Part shown: piece after piece, positions 15,745-24,527 of the stretch
Layout: each line of letters opens with the position of its first letter
How positions within the stretch are numbered: position 1 is the stretch's first letter
Source: Streptomyces sp. NBC_00820
Lineage (GTDB): Bacteria > Actinomycetota > Actinomycetes > Streptomycetales > Streptomycetaceae
Reading direction: 5' to 3'
Assembly (NCBI RefSeq): GCF_036347055.1
Contig: NZ_CP108882.1
Location: 2,369,001 to 2,433,000, forward strand
Length of the DNA stretch: 64,000 bases
Notes under the pieces: generated by a model
Told to the model about the DNA's origin: nothing
Seen by the model: only the letters and a program-made list of their open reading frames with translations
The model's database searches: none
Made by a program: the position numbers and the translations under genes

Positions 15745-17781
15745 CTACGGCAGCTTGAGCGTGAGTGCGGACTGCAGGGTGCCCGGCGTTCCCCAGGCCG
15801 AGCGCAGGCCCGCGTACGACGTCCCGAACGCGCTGGAGGTGAGCAGGAACTGCTGCTTGGTGCCCTCGGGCACCGTGACCGGGATCTGGGTGCCGGACGG
15901 CGCGGTGACCGTGACGGTGTTGCCGATGCGGTAGGCGGTGACCTTGCCGCCGTCCAGCGCCGCCTGCCACTTGGCCCGGTTCTGCAGTTCGGCGCCGATG
16001 GCGCTCTGGCGCAGGTTGACGATCGGGGTGTTGGCCGCGAACAGCGCCTGGTAGTCGGCGAGGACACGGTCCAGGACCGGGTAGAGGAGGCGGTCCTCGG
16101 CCAGGTTGGACTGGTGGGCGTAGTGCGGGCGCGGATCGTTGCTCAGCACGTGCCCGAGGTCGGTGTGGGCCTCGGTGGGCACGATGTGGCCGGTGAAACC
16201 GGTGTCCGTGTCCAGCGGTGCGCCGAGGCAGGTCGAGGTCGCGTTGTTCTCGCAGATCCCGCTGCCGCCGTCGGCCTCGGAGGTGTAGATCCAGTTGTAC
16301 TCGTCGGCCATCTCGGCCTTGGTGCCCACGTTGTAGTACACGTTCATCGGGTACCGCGGCACGGTCAGCGTGCTGCTGCCAACGGTCCGCTGCTCGGATT
16401 CGCGGGAGTTGTCCGAGGCGGTCCACTTCACGCCGTTGGAAGCCAGGGCGGGCCCGAGGTTGGGGTTGTCCTGCGGCTGCTGCGGGAGGGTCTTCAGCCC
16501 GGAGTGCTCACCGGTGACCAGTTCGCTGCGGTCCAGGGAAAGTCCGTGCTGGGAGGCCCAGTTGTTGTTGTTCGAGATCTCCCCGGAGATGTCGGAGCGG
16601 CTCACCCACTTCGTCGAGCCGTCGGGGTTCTTCGCGCAGGCCCACGGCACGGTCGAGGTGTCCTGGACGCAGCCGAGGAACATGTGGGTGTAAGTGTGGT
16701 TCACCCAGCGGTACTTGGCCTTGTCCTTGAGGAGCTGGTCGGCCAGCGCGTCGGTGCCGCCGTGCTCGCTCTTCCACTCCTCGCCGGCGCCCGCGTTGAA
16801 GACCATGTCCAGGGTGAGGCCGTGGCTCTGCTGCCACGCGGCCGCGTACTGGGCGTCGGCCGGTGTCATCCGGATCGGCGTCTCGGTGTCGTCACCGCCG
16901 CCCGCGCAGTCGATGTCCCCGGGCGTGCAGTTGCGGGCGGCGTCCCAGCGGGCGTCGGGGGCGAAGACGTCGTCCACGTGGACGGCGAAGTAGTTGCGGG
17001 CCTGCCCGAGGTGCACACCCTGGGTCAGCCACTCCACGATGCCGCGCGCCAGCACCCGGAACTGCTGCTGGTACTGGTTGTAGGCGAAGGTCACCACCAG
17101 TTCGCGGCGCCCGTCGTGGGCGTACTCGCCGAGCAGGCTGCCGTTGCCCGTGCCGCCCGGCACGGGGGCGTCGACATAGCTGGTGTAGCCGGTGCGGGGC
17201 TGGGCTATGAAGCCGTAACTCTCCTGGACCGAGGGCGAGTTGTCCTCGAAGGAGAAGCCGCCGGCCAGGTATCCGAAGGGGCCCGCCCGGCCGGCCGTGC
17301 TGACGGTGGCCGGACGTCCGTCGAGGCCACCCGCGTAGCCGTTGCTGTCGGTGTAGTCGAGGCCGACCTCGGGGTGCGCCCAGGTGTAGGCGTCGACCTG
17401 CGGGATGCCGTACGTCTTCTCGTACGCCTCCAGGGCCGTCTGCTCGGCGGATCCGGCGCCGAACGGGGCCTCGTTCGGCAGCACCACGCCCTGGAACTTG
17501 GCGCGGGGCCGCCCGCCGACCGTGTCGCTCAGGAAGGCGGCGTTGATGGCGGGGCGACCGGAGTCGCCCAGGTCGACCCGGGTGTACGGGATGCCCTCGC
17601 TCCGCAGCTGCGCGGCGATCGCGCCGACGGAGCCGCCGTCGTCGTCGACCACGAGGACCCTGAGGTCGACGCGTGGGTCCGTCGCGGCCGAGGCCGCGGG
17701 CGCGGCGATCCCCAGGCTGATCAGAGCGGCCGCCGTCGCCGTGACCGTCACGGTTCTCCGGCGGTGCGCGCGATAACTCAT
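15745..17781 (-). CDS. Secreted Agd3-like exopolysaccharide deacetylase (CE18-type)
   Basis: Predicted 678-residue secreted protein. A signal peptide (HRRRTVTVTATAAALISLGI, cleavage near ASAATD) starts at ATG 17781, which follows GGGGAGG eight bases upstream. An N-terminal carbohydrate-binding-like domain (RVLVVDDDGG, FQGVVLPNEAPFG) precedes a NodB-type deacetylase domain. That domain has the double Asp of motif 1 in YFAVHVDDVFAPD (Asp270-271) and the metal-binding His pair in VNHTYTHMF (His362, His366). A C-terminal beta domain follows. This architecture matches Agd3, the fungal galactosaminogalactan N-deacetylase. It is the first gene of the minus-strand exopolysaccharide set. Confidence 0.87.
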   Translation of the reverse strand: MSYRAHRRRTVTVTATAAALISLGIAAPAASAATDPRVDLRVLVVDDDGGSVGAIAAQLRSEGIPYTRVDLGDSGRPAINAAFLSDTVGGRPRAKFQGVVLPNEAPFGAGSAEQTALEAYEKTYGIPQVDAYTWAHPEVGLDYTDSNGYAGGLDGRPATVSTAGRAGPFGYLAGGFSFEDNSPSVQESYGFIAQPRTGYTSYVDAPVPGGTGNGSLLGEYAHDGRRELVVTFAYNQYQQQFRVLARGIVEWLTQGVHLGQARNYFAVHVDDVFAPDARWDAARNCTPGDIDCAGGGDDTETPIRMTPADAQYAAAWQQSHGLTLDMVFNAGAGEEWKSEHGGTDALADQLLKDKAKYRWVNHTYTHMFLGCVQDTSTVPWACAKNPDGSTKWVSRSDISGEISNNNNWASQHGLSLDRSELVTGEHSGLKTLPQQPQDNPNLGPALASNGVKWTASDNSRESEQRTVGSSTLTVPRYPMNVYYNVGTKAEMADEYNWIYTSEADGGSGICENNATSTCLGAPLDTDTGFTGHIVPTEAHTDLGHVLSNDPRPHYAHQSNLAEDRLLYPVLDRVLADYQALFAANTPIVNLRQSAIGAELQNRAKWQAALDGGKVTAYRIGNTVTVTAPSGTQIPVTVPEGTKQQFLLTSSAFGTSYAGLRSAWGTPGTLQSALTLKLP

Positions 17782-18162
17782 GTCTGGTTCCTCCCCCCAG
17801 AAGATCCTCTGCGGTGAATCCACGGAGGATCTGTGGAAATCATGCGTTTCGGCGGACAACCAACCCACCGGAACCCGACGAGTGTGGCTCAGGTCACTGA
17901 GGCGCAGGGGGCGGAAGTGGCCATGACGCCACGGACAGGTGAACGTCCGTAGGAATGAGCGAACGGTCACACGCGCGTAGTCTCGTCCCGGGTGTTCGCC
18001 GACACGGTGAAGGCCCCGGTTGCCACCTGCCCCAAGGCATGGACCTAGGGTCGGCTCTCGGGCCCGGTCGACCCACCCCGCGCGATCCCGGTCGCTCCGT
18101 CAGGACGACCGAGGATCACAACGGCCACAGCAACTTCACATCGGAAGCGAGATTTCACCACC

Positions 18163-19695
18163 GTGACTGCTCTGACTCTCAGCACCGCCGCGGCGCCCGG
18201 CCTGCGGGCCGACGCGATCGTCGTCGGTGTCGCCAAGGGCTCGGCGTCCAAGTCTGGGGACCTTGTCGTCGCGCCAGGCGCCGAGGCCGTGGACCACGCG
18301 TACGACGGCAGGCTCGCCGGCCTCCTGGAGACCCTCGGCGCCTCGGGTGCCGAGGGCGAGCTGACGAAGCTGCCCGCCCCGGCCGGCTTCAAGGCACCGC
18401 TCGTGGTGGCGGTGGGCCTGGGCGCGGAGCCCGGCGAGGACGCCGGGTACGACACCGAGGCGCTGCGCAGGGCCGCCGGTGTGGCCGCGCGTGCCCTGGC
18501 CGGCTCGAAGAAGGCCGCGTTCGCGCTGCCCGTCGAGGACTCCGGTGCCGTCGGCGCGATCGCCGAGGGCGTGCTGCTCGGCGCCTACGCCTTCGACGCG
18601 TACAAGGAGGGCGACGCCAAGGCCAAGAACGGCAAGGCGCCGCTGGGCGAGGCCGCGCTGCTCGGCGGCAAGCCGCGCGACGCCGCCCACAAGGACGCCC
18701 TGGCCCGGGCCGTCGCGGTCGCCGAGGAGCTGAACCGCGCCCGCGACCTGGTCAACACCCCGCCGAACGACCTCACCCCGGAGGCGTTCGCCGCCGTCGC
18801 CCAGGCCGCGGCCAAGGAGCACGGCATCAAGGTGCAGGTGCTCGACGACAAGGCGCTGACCAAGGGCGGCTACGGCGGCATCCTCGGCGTCGGCGGTGGC
18901 TCGGAGGCCAAGCCGCGCCTGGTCAAGCTGTCGTACACGCACCCGGAGGCGGACAAGCACCTCGCCTTCGTCGGCAAGGGCATCACCTACGACTCGGGCG
19001 GCATCTCCCTCAAGCCGGCCGGCCACAACGAGACGATGAAGTGCGACATGGCCGGTGCCGCCGCCGTGTTCGCGGCGGTCGTCGCCGCGGCGCGGATCGG
19101 CCTGAAGGTCAACGTCACCGGCTGGCTGGCGCTGGCCGAGAACATGCCGTCCGGCTCCGCCGTGCGCCCGGGTGACGTGCTGCGCATGTTCAGCGGCAAG
19201 ACCGTCGAGGTCCTCAACACCGACGCCGAGGGCCGGCTGGTGCTCGCGGACGCGCTGTGGGCGGCCTCCGCGGAGGAGCCGGACGCGATCGTGGACGTCG
19301 CCACGCTGACCGGCGCGATGATGCTGGCGCTGGGCAGCCGGACGTTCGGTGTCATGGCGAACGACGACGCGTTCCGCACCGCCCTGCACGAGGCGGCCGA
19401 GGAGGTCGGCGAGCCGGCGTGGCCGATGCCGCTGCCGGAGCACCTGCGCAAGGGCATGGACTCCTCCGTCGCCGACATCGCGAACATGGGTGAGCGGATG
19501 GGCGGCGGCCTGGTCGCCGGTCTGTTCCTGCGCGAGTTCGTCGCCGACGGGATCACGTGGGCGCACCTGGACATCGCCGGCCCCGCCTTCAACGAGGGCG
19601 GCGCCTTCGGCTACACGCCCAAGGGCGGTACGGGTACGGCTGTGCGGACGCTGGTGCGCCTCGCCGAACTGACGGCCGCGGGCGAGCTGGGCTGA
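18163..19695 (+). CDS. pepA: Leucyl aminopeptidase (M17 family)
   Basis: Cytoplasmic dimetal aminopeptidase of 510 residues that removes N-terminal amino acids during peptide turnover. The M17 signature NTDAEGRL is at residues 352-359. The other metal-site segments GKGITYDSGGISLKP and MKCDMAGAAAV are intact, and the length is normal. GTG at 18163 is chosen because the sequence that follows (TALTLSTAAAPGLRADAIVVG) is family-like. It is divergent from the Agd3-like gene and upstream of lpdA, the usual Streptomyces arrangement. A strong stem-loop follows it. Confidence 0.96.
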   Translation: MTALTLSTAAAPGLRADAIVVGVAKGSASKSGDLVVAPGAEAVDHAYDGRLAGLLETLGASGAEGELTKLPAPAGFKAPLVVAVGLGAEPGEDAGYDTEALRRAAGVAARALAGSKKAAFALPVEDSGAVGAIAEGVLLGAYAFDAYKEGDAKAKNGKAPLGEAALLGGKPRDAAHKDALARAVAVAEELNRARDLVNTPPNDLTPEAFAAVAQAAAKEHGIKVQVLDDKALTKGGYGGILGVGGGSEAKPRLVKLSYTHPEADKHLAFVGKGITYDSGGISLKPAGHNETMKCDMAGAAAVFAAVVAAARIGLKVNVTGWLALAENMPSGSAVRPGDVLRMFSGKTVEVLNTDAEGRLVLADALWAASAEEPDAIVDVATLTGAMMLALGSRTFGVMANDDAFRTALHEAAEEVGEPAWPMPLPEHLRKGMDSSVADIANMGERMGGGLVAGLFLREFVADGITWAHLDIAGPAFNEGGAFGYTPKGGTGTAVRTLVRLAELTAAGELG

Positions 19696-19726
19696 GTCCC
19701 GTCCCTCCGGGGTTCCTTCCGTAGTA

Positions 19727-19773
19727 CCGCGGGGGCGCGGGGGCTGGTCACACAGCTCCCCGCGCCCCCGCGG
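19727..19773 (+). terminator. Strong hairpin terminator after pepA
   Basis: Sixteen-base perfect arms CCGCGGGGGCGCGGGG (19727-19742) and their complement (19758-19773) flank a 15-base loop, 30 bases after the pepA stop. No U-tract is present, as is common in Streptomyces. The stem resembles the GC-rich repeat seen near 4.7 kb. Confidence 0.75.
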
Positions 19774-20017
19774 GTGCGCCGTCGCCCGTCTCCGCCGCAG
19801 GCGGGCGCGGACCGCGCCGCTTTGGGGTGCCGCCCTCCGCGAACGTGGGACGCGTCTCACACCCCAGCCCGGCGTCTCGCACCCCTCGAACAAGTGCAAA
19901 GATGGAGCCCGGCAGGACAGGGCCCCATCCGAGGGCCGAAGCATCAAGCGGCCGGACACCAGCCGCCTGCCGGTCAGCGAAGACCGGCGTACGGCGCACA
20001 TGCATGGAGGACGTGAC

Positions 20018-21406
20018 GTGGCGAACGACGCCAGCACCGTTTTCGACCTAGTGATCCTCGGCGGTGGCAGCGGTGGTTACGCCGCGGCCCTGCGCGGAGC
20101 GCAGCTGGGCCTGGACGTCGCCCTGATCGAGAAGGACAAGGTCGGCGGCACCTGCCTGCACCGGGGCTGCATCCCCACCAAGGCGCTGCTGCACGCCGGT
20201 GAGATCGCCGACCAGGCCCGCGAGAGCGAGCAGTTCGGCGTGAAGGCCACCTTCGAGGGCATCGACGTCCCGGCCGTCCACAAGTACAAGGACGACGTGA
20301 TCTCGGGCCTGTACAAGGGTCTCCAGGGTCTGATCGCCTCGCGCAAGGTCACGTACATCGAGGGTGAGGGCCGGCTGTCCTCCCCCACTTCCGTGGACGT
20401 GAACGGTCAGCGGATCCAGGGCCGCCACGTCCTGCTGGCGACCGGCTCGGTGCCGAAGTCCCTGCCCGGCCTGGCGATCGACGGCGATCGCATCATCTCC
20501 TCCGACCACGCCCTCGTCCTGGACCGCGTGCCGAAGTCCGCGATCATCCTGGGCGGCGGCGTCATCGGCGTCGAGTTCGCCTCGGCGTGGAAGTCCTTCG
20601 GTTCGGACGTCACGGTCATCGAGGGCCTGAAGCACCTGGTGCCGGTCGAGGACGAGAACTCCTCCAAGCTGCTGGAGCGCGCCTTCCGCAAGCGTGGCAT
20701 CAAGTTCAACCTGGGCACCTTCTTCGAGAAGGCCGAGTACACCCAGGACGGCGTGAAGGTCACCCTGGCCGACGGCAAGGTGTTCGAGGCCGAGGTCCTG
20801 CTGGTGGCCGTCGGCCGCGGCCCGGTCTCGCAGGGCCTGGGCTACGAGGAGGCCGGGGTCGCCATGGACCGCGGTTACGTCCTCGTCGACGAGTACATGC
20901 GCACCAACGTTCCGACCATCTCCGCCGTCGGTGACCTCGTCCCGACCCTCCAGCTCGCCCACGTCGGCTTCGCCGAGGGCATCCTGGTGGCGGAGCGTCT
21001 GGCCGGTCTGAAGACCGTCCCGATCGACTACGACGGTGTCCCGCGGGTGACGTACTGCCACCCCGAGGTCGCCTCCGTGGGCATCACCGAGGCCAAGGCC
21101 AAGGAGATCTACGGCGCGGACAAGGTCGTCGCTCTGAAGTACAACCTCGCGGGCAACGGCAAGAGCAAGATCCTGAAGACCGCGGGCGAGATCAAGCTCG
21201 TCCAGGTCAAGGACGGTGCCGTGGTCGGCGTCCACATGGTCGGCGACCGCATGGGCGAGCAGGTCGGCGAGGCCCAGCTGATCTACAACTGGGAGGCGCT
21301 GCCGGCCGAGGTCGCGCAGCTCATCCACGCCCACCCGACGCAGAACGAGGCACTCGGCGAGGCGCACCTGGCGCTGGCCGGCAAGCCGCTGCACTCCCAC
21401 GACTGA
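20018..21406 (+). CDS. lpdA: Dihydrolipoyl dehydrogenase (E3)
   Basis: Flavoprotein E3 that reoxidises dihydrolipoyl groups of the pyruvate and 2-oxoglutarate dehydrogenase complexes. In 462 residues it shows the FAD motif GGGSGG (15-20), the redox disulfide GGTCLHRGCIPTK (Cys46, Cys51), the NAD motif ILGGGVIGVEFAS and the C-terminal catalytic segment HAHPTQNE. GTG at 20018 is chosen because GGAGG ends seven bases upstream; the in-frame ATG at 20000 lacks such a site. The E2 gene starts 60 bases downstream, so these two are an operon. Confidence 0.96.
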   Translation: MANDASTVFDLVILGGGSGGYAAALRGAQLGLDVALIEKDKVGGTCLHRGCIPTKALLHAGEIADQARESEQFGVKATFEGIDVPAVHKYKDDVISGLYKGLQGLIASRKVTYIEGEGRLSSPTSVDVNGQRIQGRHVLLATGSVPKSLPGLAIDGDRIISSDHALVLDRVPKSAIILGGGVIGVEFASAWKSFGSDVTVIEGLKHLVPVEDENSSKLLERAFRKRGIKFNLGTFFEKAEYTQDGVKVTLADGKVFEAEVLLVAVGRGPVSQGLGYEEAGVAMDRGYVLVDEYMRTNVPTISAVGDLVPTLQLAHVGFAEGILVAERLAGLKTVPIDYDGVPRVTYCHPEVASVGITEAKAKEIYGADKVVALKYNLAGNGKSKILKTAGEIKLVQVKDGAVVGVHMVGDRMGEQVGEAQLIYNWEALPAEVAQLIHAHPTQNEALGEAHLALAGKPLHSHD

Positions 21407-21466
21407 CCTCCGGTCACGGGCGCGACGACACAGACTTCCGCAATTCGTTAAGGAGCAACCGAAACC

Positions 21467-23281
21467 ATGCCGGTTTCCGTAACCCTTCCGGCGCTCGGTG
21501 AGAGCGTCACCGAGGGCACCGTCACCCGCTGGCTGAAGGCCGAGGGCGAGCGCGTCGAGGCCGACGAGCCGCTGCTCGAGGTCTCGACCGACAAGGTCGA
21601 CACCGAGATCCCCTCCCCCGTCGCCGGCGTGCTGGCCTCCATCAAGGTCGCCGAGGACGAGACCGTCGAGGTCGGCGCCGAGCTGGCGCTCATCGACGAC
21701 GGCACGGGTGCGCCCGCTGCCGCCGAGGCCCCGGCTCCGGTGGCCGAGCCCGCCCCCGCTCCGGCCGCCGAGGCCCCCGCGGCTCCGGCCGCCCCGGCCC
21801 CCGTCGCCGAGGCCCCGGCTGTGACTGCCGCAGGCCCTGCCGGTGGCGCCCAGGGCACGGACGTGGTCCTGCCCGCGCTCGGTGAGTCCGTCACCGAGGG
21901 CACCGTCACCCGCTGGCTGAAGTCGGTCGGCGACTCCGTCGAGGCCGACGAGCCGCTGCTCGAGGTCTCCACGGACAAGGTCGACACCGAGATCCCGGCG
22001 CCCGCCTCGGGCGTGCTGCTGGAGATCGTGGTCGCCGAGGACGAGACCGCCGAGGTCGGCGCCAAGCTCGCCGTCATCGGTGCCGCCGGTGCCGCCCCGG
22101 CCGCCGCTCCGGCGCCCGCCGCCCCGGCGCCCGCCGCCGAGGCCCCGGCCGCCCCCGCGGCTCCCGCGGCCCCCGCCGTCCAGGCTCCGGCTCCGGTCGC
22201 CCCGGCGCCCGCTGCCCCGGCCCCCGCGCCGGCCCCGGTCGCCGCCGCTCCGGCCCCGGTCGCCGCCGCTCCGGCTCCGGCCGCTCCGGCGCCCGCTCCG
22301 GTCGCCCCTGCCGCCCCGGCTCCGGCCGCCGCGCAGGCGACCGACGAGGGTGCCTACGTCACCCCGCTGGTGCGCAAGCTCGCCGCCGAGAACGGCGTCG
22401 ACCTGGCCACCGTCACGGGCACCGGCGTCGGCGGTCGTATCCGCAAGCAGGACGTCATCACCGCCGCGGAGGCCGCGAAGGCCGCCGCCGCGCCGGCTCC
22501 GGCCGCCGCGCCCGCCGCCGCCCCCGCCGCGAAGAAGACCCCCACCCTGGAGGTCTCCCCGCTGCGTGGCCAGACCGTCAAGATGCCCCGCATCCGCAAG
22601 GTCATCGGCGACAACATGGTCAAGGCGCTGCACGAGCAGGCCCAGCTGTCGTCGGTCGTCGAGGTCGACGTCACGCGCCTGATGCGGCTGCGCGCCAAGG
22701 CGAAGGACTCCTTCGCGGCCCGTGAGGGCGTCAAGCTCTCCCCGATGCCGTTCTTCGTCAAGGCCGCCGCGCAGGCGCTGAAGGCCCACCCGGTCATCAA
22801 CGCCAAGATCAACGAGGCCGAGGGCACGATCACCTACTTCGACACCGAGAACGTCGGTATCGCGGTGGACTCCGAGAAGGGCCTGATGACCCCGGTCATC
22901 AAGCACGCGGGCGACCTCAACATCGCCGGCATCGCGAAGGCCACGGCGGAGCTGGCCGGCAAGGTCCGCGCCAACAAGATCACCCCGGACGAGCTGTCCG
23001 GCGGGACCTTCACCATCTCCAACACCGGTTCGCGTGGCGCCCTGTTCGACACGATCATCGTGCCGCCGGGCCAGGTCGCGATCCTCGGCATCGGTGCCAC
23101 GGTCAAGCGTCCGGCCGTCATCGAGACCGAGGAGGGCACGGTCATCGGCGTCCGCGACATGACCTACCTGACCCTCTCCTACGACCACCGTCTGGTCGAC
23201 GGCGCCGACGCGGCCCGTTACCTGACGGCCGTCAAGGAGATCCTGGAGGCGGGTGAGTTCGAGGTCGAGCTCGGCCTCTGA
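21467..23281 (+). CDS. sucB: Dihydrolipoamide acyltransferase E2 (annotated class sucB; probable shared PDH/ODH E2)
   Basis: A 604-residue E2. It has two lipoyl domains with lipoylation lysines in STDKVDTE (Lys43 and Lys171), separated by long Ala/Pro linkers. A peripheral-subunit-binding domain lies at about 295-335 ([23 protein letters not shown]), and the catalytic domain ends with [11 protein letters not shown] (His574). Family naming is usually succinyltransferase. In actinobacteria, however, this two-lipoyl E2 type (DlaT in Mycobacterium) serves pyruvate dehydrogenase, and aceE lies just downstream. Linker regions are repetitive at the DNA level and prone to indels. ATG at 21467 follows AAGGAG. 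Confidence 0.93.
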   Translation: MPVSVTLPALGESVTEGTVTRWLKAEGERVEADEPLLEVSTDKVDTEIPSPVAGVLASIKVAEDETVEVGAELALIDDGTGAPAAAEAPAPVAEPAPAPAAEAPAAPAAPAPVAEAPAVTAAGPAGGAQGTDVVLPALGESVTEGTVTRWLKSVGDSVEADEPLLEVSTDKVDTEIPAPASGVLLEIVVAEDETAEVGAKLAVIGAAGAAPAAAPAPAAPAPAAEAPAAPAAPAAPAVQAPAPVAPAPAAPAPAPAPVAAAPAPVAAAPAPAAPAPAPVAPAAPAPAAAQATDEGAYVTPLVRKLAAENGVDLATVTGTGVGGRIRKQDVITAAEAAKAAAAPAPAAAPAAAPAAKKTPTLEVSPLRGQTVKMPRIRKVIGDNMVKALHEQAQLSSVVEVDVTRLMRLRAKAKDSFAAREGVKLSPMPFFVKAAAQALKAHPVINAKINEAEGTITYFDTENVGIAVDSEKGLMTPVIKHAGDLNIAGIAKATAELAGKVRANKITPDELSGGTFTISNTGSRGALFDTIIVPPGQVAILGIGATVKRPAVIETEEGTVIGVRDMTYLTLSYDHRLVDGADAARYLTAVKEILEAGEFEVELGL

Positions 23282-23301
23282 ACTCTCTGATCGGCCAGTA
23301 C

Positions 23302-23336
23302 GGTGCCCCGTCCGGAACTTCTCCGGGCGGGGCACC
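23302..23336 (+). terminator. Terminator after E2 gene
   Basis: Fifteen-base arms (GGTGCCCCGTCCGGA at 23302-23316 and a complement with one G-T pair at 23322-23336) around an ACTTC loop, 20 bases past the stop. Confidence 0.75.
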
Positions 23337-23514
23337 GCGCGTTGGGGCGCGGTACCGGAGGGCGCGGGGCGCATCGGCGTACGGCTCCTGGACGCCTGCA
23401 CCGGCAACCCCGTGTGCGCCTCGTCTCACCTGCGCGAAAGCCCCCTCACTCACCGTCCCGAACCTCCCGACGGCCGTATTGTCTACACGTCAAAGTCCTC
23501 CCGAAGGAGCCCTC

Positions 23515-24138
23515 ATGACCGCGCCCGTCGTCCACTCGCTGCGCGAACAGATCCGCGAGCACATCGTGGAGGGGATCGTCAGCGGGCGCTGGCAGCCGGG
23601 CGAGCGCATCGTGGAGCGGCGGATCGCGACCGAGCTCGAGGTCAGCCAGACGCCGGTGCGGGAGGCGCTGCGCGAGCTGGAGACACTCCGCCTGATCGAG
23701 TCCGCCCCGAACAAGGGCGTACGGGTGCGCAACCTGACCGCGGCCGACCTGGAGGAGAGCTACCCGGTCCGTGCGGGCCTGGAGGCCATCGCGGCGGAGC
23801 TGGCGGCCGAACGCCTCGCGGAGGACTGCTCGGCCCTGGAACCGCACGTCCTGGCCCTGTACGAGGCCGACCGCCGGTCCGACGGCACGGGCCAGGTCCG
23901 CCACACGGTGGGCTTCCACCGCGAGATGGTCCGCGCGGCGGGCAACTCGGTGCTGCTGCACACCTGGGAGGGCCTGGGCATCGAGGTGTTCACGGCGCTG
24001 TCCATCCGCTGGCTGGGCACGGTGCAGCAGTCGTACGCGGAGGAGCACGAGGAGCTGGTGCAGGCCTTCAAGCGCCGGGACCCGCGGATCGCGGAGCTGG
24101 TGAAGGCACACGTCCTGGGCTGCGCGCCGCGCGCCTGA
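23515..24138 (+). CDS. GntR/FadR-type (FCD domain) transcriptional regulator
   Basis: A 207-residue DNA-binding regulator. The N-terminal winged helix (LREQIREHIVEGIVSGRWQPGERI, VSQTPVREALRELE) is typical of GntR. The all-helical FCD effector domain follows (YPVRAGLEAIAAELAAERL, GFHREMVRAAGNSVLL). FCD regulators usually sense carboxylic acids. ATG at 23515 has GAAGGAG six bases upstream. An in-frame TTG at 23479 lacks a site. Its position between E2 and aceE makes it a candidate regulator of pyruvate dehydrogenase expression; that link is inference. Confidence 0.92.
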   Translation: MTAPVVHSLREQIREHIVEGIVSGRWQPGERIVERRIATELEVSQTPVREALRELETLRLIESAPNKGVRVRNLTAADLEESYPVRAGLEAIAAELAAERLAEDCSALEPHVLALYEADRRSDGTGQVRHTVGFHREMVRAAGNSVLLHTWEGLGIEVFTALSIRWLGTVQQSYAEEHEELVQAFKRRDPRIAELVKAHVLGCAPRA

Positions 24139-24365
24139 CACACCGCCGCACCCGCACCGCCGTACCGCCGCGCGCCTGACACACCGCAGCACCGCCGCGC
24201 GGCCGCACCGCCGCACCCGCACCGCCCCACCCGGGCGTCCCGGTGCACCCGAGCATCCCGGTGCTCACCTGCGAAAACCTGGGCCAGACGCGGCACCCGG
24301 TGCCCATTTCCAAGGCACGGGGTGCCTACTTTCTGACAATCGGGGAGTTTTACCCCTCACTCCTT

Positions 24366-24382
24366 TGATCGATCATCGATCA
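24366..24382. promoter_or_regulatory. Perfect 17-base palindrome upstream of aceE
   Basis: TGATCGATCATCGATCA is a perfect inverted repeat about one central C, placed 146 bases before the aceE start in a 389-base gap. The gap is unusually AT-rich here (GGGAGTTTTACCCCTCACTC lies just upstream). The site is a strong operator candidate for the GntR regulator encoded immediately upstream or for another carbon regulator. Confidence 0.6.
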
Positions 24383-24527
24383 GGGAGTTACAGTCGCCGA
24401 CGGACACGCGACGGGGTCGCAGATCGACACCGCCACCGAAGTCCGCTGCCCTGTCCTGCCAAAGACCAAGGGCAACCCTGAACCCTTAACGACGAGGGAA
24501 CCCCCTTCGACTGAGGAAGGCGGCGAC

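Noticed and set aside
15331..17817. Plus-strand frame of about 830 codons opposite the Agd3-like gene
   Set aside because: Antisense to a clear secreted enzyme with intact catalytic motifs; no ribosome-binding site or domain.
20048..23407. Minus-strand frame of more than 1,100 codons opposite lpdA and the E2 gene
   Set aside because: Its repetitive Gly/Arg/Val/Asp composition mirrors the lipoyl linkers and conserved codons on the other strand; no start site or homology signal.
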